A stretch of 64,000 nt of DNA. Origin: an uncultured Eubacterium sp. (GTDB lineage: Bacteria; Bacillota; Clostridia; Lachnospirales; Lachnospiraceae). The position numbers and the translations under genes are program-made. Below the pieces are notes generated by a model, which was not told where the DNA came from, ran no database searches, and saw only the letters and a program-made list of their open reading frames with translations. Below, piece by piece: positions 53,001 to 61,496 of the stretch (positions are counted from its first letter, which is position 1; every line of letters begins with the position of its first letter). The stretch spans positions 1-64,000 of the forward strand of contig CANDMI010000006.1 in assembly GCA_947385775.1 (NCBI GenBank), written 5' to 3'.

Positions 53001-55461
53001 CTGCAAACGCCTGTGCGGAGCCTGCCGCCCCTTTTGTCTGCACCGCATATTCCTGTGCCTGCGCGCTTGCGCCATCCATGATTGACGCAAACCTTTCTGT
53101 CGTGACGGCCCCTTCCGCGCATTCCGCCTCGTATGCCTGCAAAGCGGCCGTGTCTATTTTAAGCTGCGCCGCCTGTTTCGCCATGGAAGCGTTTAATTCC
53201 TCCTGTGCGATCCTGCGCGCCTTTAGCGACGTTACGAGCTTGGCTTCCCCTAAACCATTATCCTCTGTAGGCTGGACAACCTTGAATATGCCTTTATCCT
53301 TAATGCCCGCAAACAGCCCCGCTCCCAGCCCGGCTGTCCCCGCCATGTCAAGCTTGTCTGCAATGCCCGTCACGCCCTGCAATACAGCGTCAAGGGCATT
53401 GACGGCCCCTTTCATCCCATCCGTGTCCGCAAAAGCGTTCACAAGCTCCGTCCACGAATTGGATAAAGAGTTAATGGAACCGGATAAGCTATTAGCGCTC
53501 TTTTGCGCTTCCCTCATTGCCGAGCCGGAGCCTTCGGAATAATCAACAAGCATCTTGTCCATCATATCGATGTTTTGTAGCAAAGCTGCAAATTTGGACG
53601 CCTGATATTTTCCCGCCACATTCGTGATGATCTCAGCCCTTAATGGGTCGTCCTCATCCAGTTCGTTAAATGTTTTCGCCAAATCCCTGATAATGTCGAT
53701 AGGGTTCCTTAATTTTTCAGCGCCATTGACAAACTCCGTCATGGATGCGTTCGCCTTTTCCAAAGTCCCTGTGATCTTATCGGAATTGACATTCTGTAAG
53801 TTGATCAGGATGGACTTGGCGGCGTTCCCAACCTCGCCGCCCCCTGATTTCGTGACCGCTTCCATTGCGCCAAGCATTGCGCTCAAGTCTTCCACCGCCA
53901 CATTATAGCTGGACGCGACCGTTCCAGCCTTGCTCATGCCAGCCGCCATATCCGCCATTGCGACGCTGTTGCGGTTGCAGACTGAATTTTGTCCGTCCAA
54001 AATTTCATTGATCTTTTCCGCATTTCCATTCAGCTTATAGGCGGCATTGCTTGCAAGTATGTATTTATCTGCCAGTTCCGCGCTCATGTCGCCAGCCGCC
54101 TGCGCAAGCAAGGACTGCTCCGCCATAGCTTCGCCCTTTTCGCCATAGAAGCCTGACTGCGACATGTTTTTAACGCCAGTGAGGTAGTCGCTTGCGGTCT
54201 TCCCGTATTTGCTTGCGGAATCGTAGGCTGATATGCCAAGCTCTTTTAACTCTTGTGATGTCAGGTCGGATGTCTTGCTGATTTCAGTCAATATATCATC
54301 CAGATCTTTTATCTCTGACACCGCCCTCTTTACCTCTGTAACGCCCTTTGTCATCATGGCCAACGGGCTTGCCCATGCAGTGAGGGCCTTTGCCCCTTCT
54401 TTTATCGATTGGAGCCAGGAGCTTCCTGTCTTGCCAGCCTGCCTTGCCGCAGACGCAACGCCGTTAAATGACTGCTCAATTTCACGCACCCTTTGCGTCG
54501 TAAGCCCCGCGCCGGATGCAGTCTCAGAAAGCATCTGCTTTAACTGGCTGCCCCATTTCTTATGTGAAGCGGAGTTATTGTCATAAAAGGACTGTATTTT
54601 ATCATGCAAAGATGACACGGCTGAATCCTTGGCAAACTCAGCGTTCATTTTCCTGACTGAATTTGTGACGGCTTTCACTTGCTTATCCAGTTCCTTTTCG
54701 GCTTCGATCAAAGCTTTCTGGTTTGCGGCTGCGCCATTTTTTGACAATTCTGCGGAAGCATTGTTTAGGCTCTGCAATGACCTTGACAATGCATCTGTGC
54801 TGATCCTCGCGTTCCCATTGCCGTCCGTCCACTGCATTGTGCGCGATATCAAAGCCTCAACCTTCGCTTCATAACCCCCTGTGTCAACCTGCATCTGGAT
54901 TTTGTTCGCAAGTGCAAGCTCCGTAAATGATGTTTTGAGTGCATCCGCCTGTGACCGCAGCGTATTTAATTCAGACACATTGCTAACGGATGACAATTTG
55001 GCAGTCAATGACTCCAGGCTTACTTCCGCGCCTTTTATTTCTGTTTTGAATGCGTCAAACCCTGTGTTTTTGAGCGCAAAGTTGTTGAGGCTGTTTTTTA
55101 ACGTTTTAATGTCTGCATTTAATTTATCTGTGTTTATCCCAGTCTGGTCAATCCCATTTTGCACAGAATCAGAAACGCTTTTCCCAATGGCTTTCCCAGC
55201 CTTGTCAATCTGCCCCTGGTCTATATTGATCTTATGCAATGTGACCGTCTGGTTGGCTATCCGCTCTAACTGCTTTTTGATGTCCAGGATTGAAGCCGGA
55301 TCGATTTCAGCCTGTATTTTTAATTTATCAATCTGCCCTTGGATTTTATCAATGTCGTCATTGATATTAAGTTTTGATTTCGCTTCATCTAATTTTGCCT
55401 GGAGTTCAATTAAAAACTCATTCATGTAAAGTTTTGCCCTGCCTTTCCTGCCAGCGGCCAT
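50017..55461 (-). CDS. Phage tail tape-measure protein (TP901 type), N-terminal part
   Basis: 1814 residues to the TAA at 50017-50019; start either ATG 55461 or ATG 55425 (MNEFLIELQ), neither with a strong SD. A helical N-terminal region precedes the TP901 core (about 380-690): DLDDILTEISKTSDLTSQEL, ASKYGKTASDYL, MADMAAGMSKAGTVAS, SLSNSWTELVNAFAD. A long coiled-coil region follows. The protein would set tail length and guide DNA ejection. The last codons read AIEA-stop-YKAIKKYSAYAD, and the same frame then stays open for 1502 further codons into the NlpC/P60 part. The joined ORF of 3316 amino acids is very large even for tape measures. No other tail gene is visible nearby. Confidence 0.87.
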   Translation of the reverse strand: MAAGRKGRAKLYMNEFLIELQAKLDEAKSKLNINDDIDKIQGQIDKLKIQAEIDPASILDIKKQLERIANQTVTLHKINIDQGQIDKAGKAIGKSVSDSVQNGIDQTGINTDKLNADIKTLKNSLNNFALKNTGFDAFKTEIKGAEVSLESLTAKLSSVSNVSELNTLRSQADALKTSFTELALANKIQMQVDTGGYEAKVEALISRTMQWTDGNGNARISTDALSRSLQSLNNASAELSKNGAAANQKALIEAEKELDKQVKAVTNSVRKMNAEFAKDSAVSSLHDKIQSFYDNNSASHKKWGSQLKQMLSETASGAGLTTQRVREIEQSFNGVASAARQAGKTGSSWLQSIKEGAKALTAWASPLAMMTKGVTEVKRAVSEIKDLDDILTEISKTSDLTSQELKELGISAYDSASKYGKTASDYLTGVKNMSQSGFYGEKGEAMAEQSLLAQAAGDMSAELADKYILASNAAYKLNGNAEKINEILDGQNSVCNRNSVAMADMAAGMSKAGTVASSYNVAVEDLSAMLGAMEAVTKSGGGEVGNAAKSILINLQNVNSDKITGTLEKANASMTEFVNGAEKLRNPIDIIRDLAKTFNELDEDDPLRAEIITNVAGKYQASKFAALLQNIDMMDKMLVDYSEGSGSAMREAQKSANSLSGSINSLSNSWTELVNAFADTDGMKGAVNALDAVLQGVTGIADKLDMAGTAGLGAGLFAGIKDKGIFKVVQPTEDNGLGEAKLVTSLKARRIAQEELNASMAKQAAQLKIDTAALQAYEAECAEGAVTTERFASIMDGASAQAQEYAVQTKGAAGSAQAFAAGQKQVQEGLKATADASKTATKATKALGIAGNMIAMWAISKGIELAVKGIDELAHSAEHCKERVNELMSNYHSALDKANSNAETVEGLADKYEDLSKGVNNLGQNVSLTADEYSEYNDIVNQIADMFPTLVQGYTDEGIAILSLKGDVEQLRDAYKEAQQEAYNMLISSGKDSDGNDIIKQWEDTHDTGFWAKLFDLGTQDVGQGISITEAVEQLKAVQNMSAERYREIEKIVGSGSHEEIESLSEIEKDIGYGSYIYGALGIDENTTDKEFAQAKKQAKALVQTYNAEIESALSDVEALANAYLMTNEDYEKLNEESKNAASLMVNNLDAGIASGFHSKTDVGKYVDGIIQTILSNPDAKDAMVSLFKLDTDDMPVGEIQSQVDKYINILAGILEEDPVDLKIRLGYDVVADEEPVLALKHKLSSVNGGAKNQDAANWVDSLTKKELEFAQSDEFINAIEDQKKKIGEASLTTQDYENALNGVKKAQAENGKDSFSFKNIISDANVDDYQKKFSSLESYLEKFRSGDFSSTDKTSLLTEFGIVADSAEEAAEKVQKRMDKITNSIVADLKEILNGDNISEATRKQIEALIKSLEEGNREAQNFASVKFSGNALADVQSLSEGLDQLDKVYADILDKEDFDFSSVFSADFKKEFGAYTDEYNKFIDTVTSSPDDINACQSAFNDLASAYIYGSKALTEVTEETKDSAIAMLEQQGVANATAVVEYALAENERMLEAQKYATAQGCDDLTNATYDEINALIKEGIASEDVRLYLVKLAIEKWNVNKEELKTKTDCDNLLKLASYAGASAEQIRDLKAAMADLNAFDYTNYLGSSLSNAVGKFINNAAKNNPAFKNTWMYEKYSEKNKKKKNSENTIQDIMDKVFDNAKSQFDQLVIPDYSGGETTRDTQKKLADEAKKAQEDAKKAQEDIEKAQENLNKALETTGEEIDWLDTNLNNLVDSASKAKDEIDGLLTFGAKKKQTQKAIEETTKAIEA

Positions 55462-55516
55462 GCCACAATTTTCAAATCCTGTTTATATTTTCAAGAACTG
55501 TGGCATAGCCACTGGC
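55450..55516. repeat. 18-bp inverted repeat over the tape-measure start
   Basis: Arms 55450-55467 and 55499-55516 match as inverted copies with two mismatches (GCCAGCGGCCATGCCACA), 31-nt loop. The upstream ATG of the tape-measure ORF lies in one arm, so the fold could hide that start. Confidence 0.75.
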
Positions 55517-55708
55517 GTGTTTGATATTTTTGGTCCGCTTTGAATTTTTGGTTAAAACTCTTATTTTTTTGCCTAATTTCCATTTTTTTGCCTAAAATGC
55601 CTTAATTTTTTGATTTTTTTCAGATTTTTTTGATTTTCGGAAATTTTAGATTTAGCACTGTCCACCCAGCGGCTTTATCTATAAAAGCCTGGCTGGGCGG
55701 TATGTGCC

Positions 55709-55864
55709 CTGCGCCTTAGTGGAGTCCAGCGCAGAATTTTTTTGCGCGCCTAGTGGAATCAGCGCGTCTGCGCCTTAATGGAGTTCAGCGCAGATTATTT
55801 GCACACCTTGGGATCGGTGCGTTTACGCCTTAGTGGAGTTCAGCGTGAATGCCGCTATAAGCGG
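55709..55864. repeat. Array of five stem-loops with conserved loop and covarying stems, plus a sixth hairpin
   Basis: Units at 55709-55734, 55744-55767, 55768-55793, 55801-55820 and 55825-55846, spaced 24-35 bases. The loop consensus CTTAGTGGAGTTCA is kept in four of five, while stems differ yet stay paired: CTGCGC/GCGCAG twice, CGCGC/GCGCG, ACGC/GCGT, and a GCAC/GTGC variant. A further small hairpin is at 55852-55864. The array lies between the polymerase and the tape-measure gene and would be transcribed as leader or spacer RNA on the minus strand. The remaining 55517-55708 part is very T-rich with two copies of TTTTTTTGCCTAA; 55865-56064 shows nothing clear. Confidence 0.8.
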
Positions 55865-56064
55865 TGAAGCTTATAACAGCCCTTGTAAAATTGCATTTAT
55901 TGTAACTGCAACATTACAGCATTTTTCTTAGCGCAAGGGTTGGTACGCACATAAGCTTTTCCACAACCTTATATGCCCCCTGCGCATAATCCACAGTACT
56001 ATATCTATTTGGGGAAAAGGCATTACTAGGCTTACGCTCCGCTCATGCCCCTCTCTAATAGGGA

Positions 56065-58995
56065 TTATGAAACCCTAGTAAAATCAAGGCTTCCTGGGAT
56101 TTTTGCGGGACTTTTTTCACTTTTTTTGAAACAGGATAGGAACTTTTTATGCCCTTTATCATAATCATATAATACGGTTAACAGCCTGTCCCTTACATCC
56201 CCATTTTTAGCAAACGCATAAGCGATCAATGAACTCATTGTGCTTTTATTTATAGTAAGGTTTTTCAATTTTATCATGCAGTTCTCAAACAGGTTTTCCA
56301 CACTCTTTGAATAGTCCCCTTTTGACCTATCCAGTTTATGAACTTCCCTGTCATATTCCTGAACAATGGAAACCACTTTCTTATACTGCTTGCTGTCATT
56401 GCTTTTGTCAGCCTTATACTGGAAAACCATATTCAGGCTGCATGTATATGGCATTAATTCTTTATGCTTCCTTAAATCAATCACGCCTTCTTCCACAATA
56501 TCGGCTAAAATTTCCATAGGGCAGTTAAAAGCCCTTATTTTAGATTTGTCAACCGCATTTTTCTTCTTTTTCCCCTTCATCTTTTGTTCCTGCACTTTAG
56601 AATAAAAAACAGGGTACTTACGTCCGTCTTCTGGCTGCATACAGGCCAGCCCTTTTAGCCTCGCCAGCTCTTTGTTTACATTTATGTCAAACATACGTTT
56701 TGCAGAGTCAATTGCCGCCTGCGCTAAGACAGAGCATATGATCGTCACATCTTCCAGCTCCTTATCCTTACCTCCACCGTCATAATAGTAGCTCAATGCT
56801 AACTGCGCAATGTTGCTCGCTTCCCCTATGGCGTATTGTGAGGATGAAATTTTACTGTCCATCTCCGCATAGGACTTCATATCTTTCTTATATTCACTGT
56901 TGCATTTTTCAATACCGTTAATTATTGTTGGATATTTTAAATACGCTTCCTCCGCAATGTTTACAATGTCAGGCTGGTTTGTCGTGTATATCATATCCGT
57001 ATCCAGATCCTGGCCGTTCAAACGGTCTTGTATATCCGTGCCAATCCCATTTATCACTATTACGTTATTCCCCAATTTAGGAAAATACCTTTGAATTTCT
57101 TCTGAATATGTATTGACCAGGCGCACGATATTATGTGGCGCGTTATGCGGCGAACGGAAGCCCGCCAGCCCCTCACCGTCTTTAAACCTTGCCGTGTAGC
57201 ATTGTATCCCGTTCTCTATCGGTTTAAAGCATGGCTCTTTAAGAAAATCCTGGCCCGTCACTTTCATCAGCAATGCGACTGGGTTGCCGCAAATGGTGAG
57301 GTTGTCGCCATATTGCAGAAGCTTCCCCAACTTCAACCTTTCATTCTTAAATTTGCTTATAATTTTTCTCTTCTTTTCTTTAAAATACTCTGTATATTTA
57401 AATTTATCATTCCATCTATCCAATGCTGTGAGGACATTGTTCACGCTGTATTTTTTAGAAGCGTTCGCCTCTAAATGTTTTATAAAGGCTTCATGGCTTG
57501 TCTTCAACAGATTGCAGTAATCGACGCTTGCCTGCGCGACATTCTTTAACGTCCCCCTGTCTGTGCATGGGAGGCTGTTGTTTATCTGGTATGAGCTTCT
57601 CTGCAATTCCCCATATTTGCTTGCATGCGCGGTCTTCAATATTTCAAACGTTTCCTTATGCTTTCTCATAAACCGCTTGTAATATGCATATGCGGCTTTT
57701 TCACTCCCGCCCATTATGTCAATAAATTTTATCCACTTTATTGAATTTTCCGTAACGATAACTTTAATGTCCTTCACATGGAACGCATTGCCAAACATAT
57801 CCTTTACAACCGCCATATCATAAGCGTCCCCGTAATAATCCTTGAAATACCCTTGTATATCGCCCCTAAAGAGGCAGGATTTAAAGAAATGGCCCCTGCA
57901 ATAAATAAAGCCGTCCATCTTTTTGTCTTTTGGAAAAATGGACTCGTCGCATAACCCCATGCCATCCCACAGGGTGTTCTTAACCTCCGCCTTTCCATTC
58001 CGTCTGTCAACATAACACTCTTTTTTATAAATAACGTTTTTCTTCAACGGATAATCCACGATTCCATTTTCCATTAACGCAGATTTTGATTTCCTGACAT
58101 ATGTCAGTTTAGGGTTATCCCTCCGTTTCTTTTTATAAAACGTAAATCCAAATTTATTTATAATCCCCTCCGCAGCGTCCCAGTCAATCGCTGTTTTCTC
58201 ATATTTGACATCATGTGTTTTCACAGAAACGGCATTGGCCAAGGCGCATACATCTTCATCTTTTACAATCAAAATATTCCCCATAGGGATTTTTATATAA
58301 TCGATCGCTGTAGCCGTGACCAATGGCGCATATGCCGACATTTCAACTATTTTAGCGTTTTCATAAGGCATCTTGTCCCATAAATCCATTGTAATGTATT
58401 TCAACGCTGTCCCATGCAGGTTTTCACGGATAAAAATGCAATCCCCCTCTTTTGCCCTGCCTGTGCTTCTCATAAGCATCTTATAATGGACGCTTTTCCC
58501 GTTAACGGCGTTCCCTTCCCTATCATAATCCAGCCAAGTGACAGCAGCCCCATTTTCATAATAATAATCCCTTAATTCATCTGCGGACATCCCGCCTTTC
58601 ACGCCGTAATCAAACTTCATCACAATAAAGTCCCTGCTCCCGCCTTTTTTATTGACAGACACAGCATGGCGCATCATATACTCTGAAAACAGGCAGTTGT
58701 TTATGGCCGCTTCCCCCAGGTCAAGGCGCGGCTTCCTATCATCCGCCCCATCCCCTTTTCCCACGTAATTATTTACAGAATAAAGGCTGTTGGCCTGTAT
58801 GCTTTTGATTTTAATTTTCTTTACTTTTTTATCTTTATCCAATAACACTCCTCCACTAAAAGCTGCCGCATATGACCTATCGCTTATGCAATAAATTTGC
58901 ACTCCATATTTTTCCACTTTGTCTTTTAAACCTGCTATTATTGCAATTCCTTTGCCCGTATGAATTGTTCTTGGTTTATCCCCATTTTTCTCCAT
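56065..58995 (-). CDS. Single-chain two-barrel RNA polymerase homologue (YonO / eukaryotic RdRP-like)
   Basis: 976 residues. The catalytic motif is NGQDLDTDMIYTTNQPDIV (Asp 663, 665, 667), equivalent to the DxDGD metal-binding loop of cellular RNAP beta-prime, QDE-1-type RdRP and phage SP-beta YonO, with Thr in place of Gly. Supporting motifs in the expected order: TLWDGMGLCDE (about 341, the DG motif of the first barrel), CLFRGDIQGYFKDYY, IKVIVTENSIKWIKF, then GFRSPHNAPHNIVRL (about 612) and NVIVINGIGTDIQDR (about 644). The C-terminal 280 residues are helical. By analogy with YonO it may be a DNA-dependent RNA polymerase that transcribes late genes of the element, such as the tape-measure gene downstream. 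No SD is visible before the ATG. Confidence 0.85.
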   Translation of the reverse strand: MEKNGDKPRTIHTGKGIAIIAGLKDKVEKYGVQIYCISDRSYAAAFSGGVLLDKDKKVKKIKIKSIQANSLYSVNNYVGKGDGADDRKPRLDLGEAAINNCLFSEYMMRHAVSVNKKGGSRDFIVMKFDYGVKGGMSADELRDYYYENGAAVTWLDYDREGNAVNGKSVHYKMLMRSTGRAKEGDCIFIRENLHGTALKYITMDLWDKMPYENAKIVEMSAYAPLVTATAIDYIKIPMGNILIVKDEDVCALANAVSVKTHDVKYEKTAIDWDAAEGIINKFGFTFYKKKRRDNPKLTYVRKSKSALMENGIVDYPLKKNVIYKKECYVDRRNGKAEVKNTLWDGMGLCDESIFPKDKKMDGFIYCRGHFFKSCLFRGDIQGYFKDYYGDAYDMAVVKDMFGNAFHVKDIKVIVTENSIKWIKFIDIMGGSEKAAYAYYKRFMRKHKETFEILKTAHASKYGELQRSSYQINNSLPCTDRGTLKNVAQASVDYCNLLKTSHEAFIKHLEANASKKYSVNNVLTALDRWNDKFKYTEYFKEKKRKIISKFKNERLKLGKLLQYGDNLTICGNPVALLMKVTGQDFLKEPCFKPIENGIQCYTARFKDGEGLAGFRSPHNAPHNIVRLVNTYSEEIQRYFPKLGNNVIVINGIGTDIQDRLNGQDLDTDMIYTTNQPDIVNIAEEAYLKYPTIINGIEKCNSEYKKDMKSYAEMDSKISSSQYAIGEASNIAQLALSYYYDGGGKDKELEDVTIICSVLAQAAIDSAKRMFDINVNKELARLKGLACMQPEDGRKYPVFYSKVQEQKMKGKKKKNAVDKSKIRAFNCPMEILADIVEEGVIDLRKHKELMPYTCSLNMVFQYKADKSNDSKQYKKVVSIVQEYDREVHKLDRSKGDYSKSVENLFENCMIKLKNLTINKSTMSSLIAYAFAKNGDVRDRLLTVLYDYDKGHKKFLSCFKKSEKSPAKIPGSLDFTRVS

Positions 58996-59506
58996 ATGGG
59001 GTATATTGGGACTTATACAATATCAGACAGTTTTTCATCTGTTGTAAAATTTATCTTTTTGCCAACCGCTTATGTCAAATTTGACCTAACCGATTTTGGA
59101 TAACTTTCTGATTTTGCCGCCCCGCTAAGAAATTCATTTATTCTTCCGTCTCCCCCAACTGATTCTGAATCATCCACTCTATAACCTATGCCACAGCACA
59201 TTTATTTGCCCAAATTAGCCACTAAATCATTTACCCTATAAATTCTACTACCCAAACATAAAAGCTCAAAATTAGCCCAAAATCCATTTGCACACGCTAT
59301 ATTTAAAACCGGATACGGGACATAACAGCAATTAGTTAAAATGGTAATTTAAACCTGATATTGCCCTCCTGAACTGAAGCCTAGTTTAACTGCAACCGCA
59401 TCTCTTTTTGTGCCTATGGCAGTGGAAACATTTCCACCACTGGATGTCTAATGCAATTTTATCTGTATGCCCTGATTTAGAATTCTGGCTGTCAGCATTT
59501 TGCAAG
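58996..59506. other. Intergenic region upstream of the polymerase gene
   Basis: About 510 bases without a supported gene. A palindrome, ATATTG...CAATAT, lies at 59003-59024 just before the polymerase start, and a small hairpin GTGGAAA-CAT-TTCCAC at 59421-59437. This may hold the polymerase promoter and regulatory sites, but no clear sigma-A promoter was identified. Confidence 0.4.
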
Positions 59507-59749
59507 TTAACTTTTTAGCTCTTTTTCCCTCTTCACAGCTTCAAGCTTCTTTTTCTTTTCTTCTATCCATTCATCCAATTTTTTATCGATTTCATCCCCT
59601 TCATTAACAAACTTATCCATATAATAATTCGCTTTCTCAACATCGCCAAAGTATAATTCATCCCATGCATATGCCAAATAAAACACTGAGCTTCTTGTGT
59701 GCATGTTGCATTCAAAAAACGTATGCAACAGCAGGTCATCCAACTTCAT
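59507..59749 (-). CDS. Small protein of unknown function
   Basis: 80 residues, acidic N-terminal half with aromatic residues (FYLAYAWDELYFGDVEKANYYMD, as two short motifs) and a Lys/Glu-rich C-terminal helix (EWIEEKKKKLEAVK). Its start overlaps the end of the ParB-like gene by 14 bases, so it is translationally coupled. No family recognised; the tetratricopeptide-like first half may be a single helical repeat. Confidence 0.65.
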   Translation of the reverse strand: MKLDDLLLHTFFECNMHTRSSVFYLAYAWDELYFGDVEKANYYMDKFVNEGDEIDKKLDEWIEEKKKKLEAVKREKELKS

Positions 59750-60416
59750 GTTCCTCGCATTTTTTACAGCTAAAATAACGCGCTGGGATTGTTTCCATCC
59801 CTAAATCTTTACATGCCCTTACCCTTTCATGCCCGCTAATAATTGTCATATCCCTTGTAATAAGGATAGGTTGAAAAACCCCGCACTCTTGAATGCTGTT
59901 AAGAAAATGAATATAATTTTCCCCTGTTATCCTTCCAAAATACATCTCATGGTTAGGCAATGGCTTTAATTCGTTTATCCTTACATCATAAATATTGAAA
60001 TCTTTTACCTTATCTACAATCTTCCATACTTCTGTATTATTCCGTTTATATTCCTGTAATCGGCTCCTTACCTCCCTAGTGGACATCCCCTTTAAATCAT
60101 TTTGAGAAATAAAATCCTCCCTGTCTTCAACAGGCAGTTCCATCAATAGATAGATTTTAGTGGCTTCCAAATTAGAAATCGCTTGCGAATTTGAACCGTA
60201 CTCTTGGGCAATCCTCATAAACTGGTTTGCAGTCCTTTGGCTAAACCCAACTTTGGATTCCAGCCAATCACCCCACCCTCCATGAGGGATCAACTTTTTC
60301 GCTTCAATAAATTTCTGTCCCATAAGAATAATATTTTCAGCTGTTTGGTTTTTTAAAGCGACAATTTCTTTTTCTATTTTCTCCAGTTCAATATTTTGTA
60401 CAACCGTCTGTTTCAT
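59736..60416 (-). CDS. DUF3102 + ParB-like nuclease-fold protein
   Basis: 226 residues. The N-terminal half resembles DUF3102 (IVALKNQTAENIILMGQKF, then IPHGGWGDWLESKVGFSQRTANQFMRIAQ), a helical, probably DNA-binding domain common on mobile elements. The C-terminal half is a ParB/sulfiredoxin-type domain: LKPLPNHEMYFGRI, VFQPILITRDMTIISGHERVRACKDLG (GHxRxxA box). ParB-fold proteins act in partition, replication control or as NTP-dependent DNA clamps. The short C-terminal CKKCEEHE could bind metal. Probably a DNA maintenance or regulatory protein of the element. Confidence 0.82.
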   Translation of the reverse strand: MKQTVVQNIELEKIEKEIVALKNQTAENIILMGQKFIEAKKLIPHGGWGDWLESKVGFSQRTANQFMRIAQEYGSNSQAISNLEATKIYLLMELPVEDREDFISQNDLKGMSTREVRSRLQEYKRNNTEVWKIVDKVKDFNIYDVRINELKPLPNHEMYFGRITGENYIHFLNSIQECGVFQPILITRDMTIISGHERVRACKDLGMETIPARYFSCKKCEEHEVG

Positions 60417-60542
60417 AATTTTCTCTCCTTTGCTTGTAAGCCAATCGTGGCTGGATTGTTAATTTTTAAGCGTTTCATGGCCGAATTTTCGACCATGGGT
60501 TATCGAAACCATAAATCTAATGAATACCGCATGGCATTAACT

Positions 60543-61253
60543 TCATCGATTTACAACACGTAAATGGCTATGTTCTTTCGCCTTTATAATGTCTCCTGTC
60601 TGGTTATCTATCATAATTCCCGTTTCCCTATCGTATGTATATGTGTCTATCCCCTGATCCTCACACCATTGCTCCGCTAAGCCTTTGCCAGTCTGCGACC
60701 GATAAATCGCGCTCATTGCATTTAGAAACTCAAGATAGACATTGCGCAAATCCGTATTCTCATAGTCCCATAACAGATCCATAAGCCCATCCCTGCCTAT
60801 TGGCTTGTCCCAGTCCATTTTCTTTAGGACATCCATTGTGTAGAAATAATCCTTTTCTTCCCACTTTGCACCTTTATAATACTTTTCTATGGGAAATGTG
60901 GTTACAAAATTCCTTAATGTCAGGCATCCTAAAACCGCAAACAGCCCCTCCAATATCTTTGCCTTTACTTGCGCCCCTTCCACAGTCCCGCCCTGGGGAA
61001 CGCCAGACTTCTCATTTTCACTTTCCGCATCGCATATGGAACATATATATTTAACGCCGGATAAGCCAATTTTTGAAAGCGTCTCTTGTGGAATGGCGTT
61101 TATCCCGTTCCCCCATACTGTACAAGCTTTTTGTATGGATGAACAATACTGTCGCCCCCATATCCTGTTTCGTTTTATGATCCTATTGATGCGGTTTATC
61201 TCCTTCATTTTATCTTCATTTGTTGAACCGATCACTGTAAACTTATTCTTCAT
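60543..61253 (-). CDS. Element protein of unknown function
   Basis: 236 residues from ATG 61253, which has AGGGGG upstream. A possible zinc pair YICSICDAE lies near residue 70. The middle has GLFAVLGCLTLRNFVTTFP and the C-terminal third YRSQTGKGLAEQWCEDQGIDTYTYDRETG. No family recognised. Lies between the ParB-like gene (126 bases) and clpX (243 bases) in the same direction, so it belongs to the element's core set. An internal V/A/K stretch suggests a soluble helical protein. Confidence 0.65.
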   Translation of the reverse strand: MKNKFTVIGSTNEDKMKEINRINRIIKRNRIWGRQYCSSIQKACTVWGNGINAIPQETLSKIGLSGVKYICSICDAESENEKSGVPQGGTVEGAQVKAKILEGLFAVLGCLTLRNFVTTFPIEKYYKGAKWEEKDYFYTMDVLKKMDWDKPIGRDGLMDLLWDYENTDLRNVYLEFLNAMSAIYRSQTGKGLAEQWCEDQGIDTYTYDRETGIMIDNQTGDIIKAKEHSHLRVVNR

Positions 61254-61496
61254 ATAAACCCCCTTCATTACTGATGTTATCCATTATCAATATTGTACGT
61301 TACCAATCTAAGTCCATCTGTTTTTCGACAACGGTACGCATTGCCGCCGTCCACTTTTGGCAGATATTGGCGTAACTAAATCCGCTAACATTTTCTTTCC
61401 CTGAATATATCCTTTGCGTCTCTTGTCGCCCTCTAATTTCCGTAGAAGCTTGCTGTCAGTGTCCTCAGTTTAAAATTTTTCCAAATGTAGTATAGT

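Noticed and set aside
47039-55429. Many plus-strand frames of 100-250 codons opposite the tape-measure ORF
   Set aside because: Ser/Cys/Phe-rich shadows of a Lys/Glu/Ala-rich coiled-coil gene; no SD and no domain.
55709-55864. Possible CRISPR array
   Set aside because: Units are hairpins with changing stems and almost no unique spacers, and no cas gene is present.
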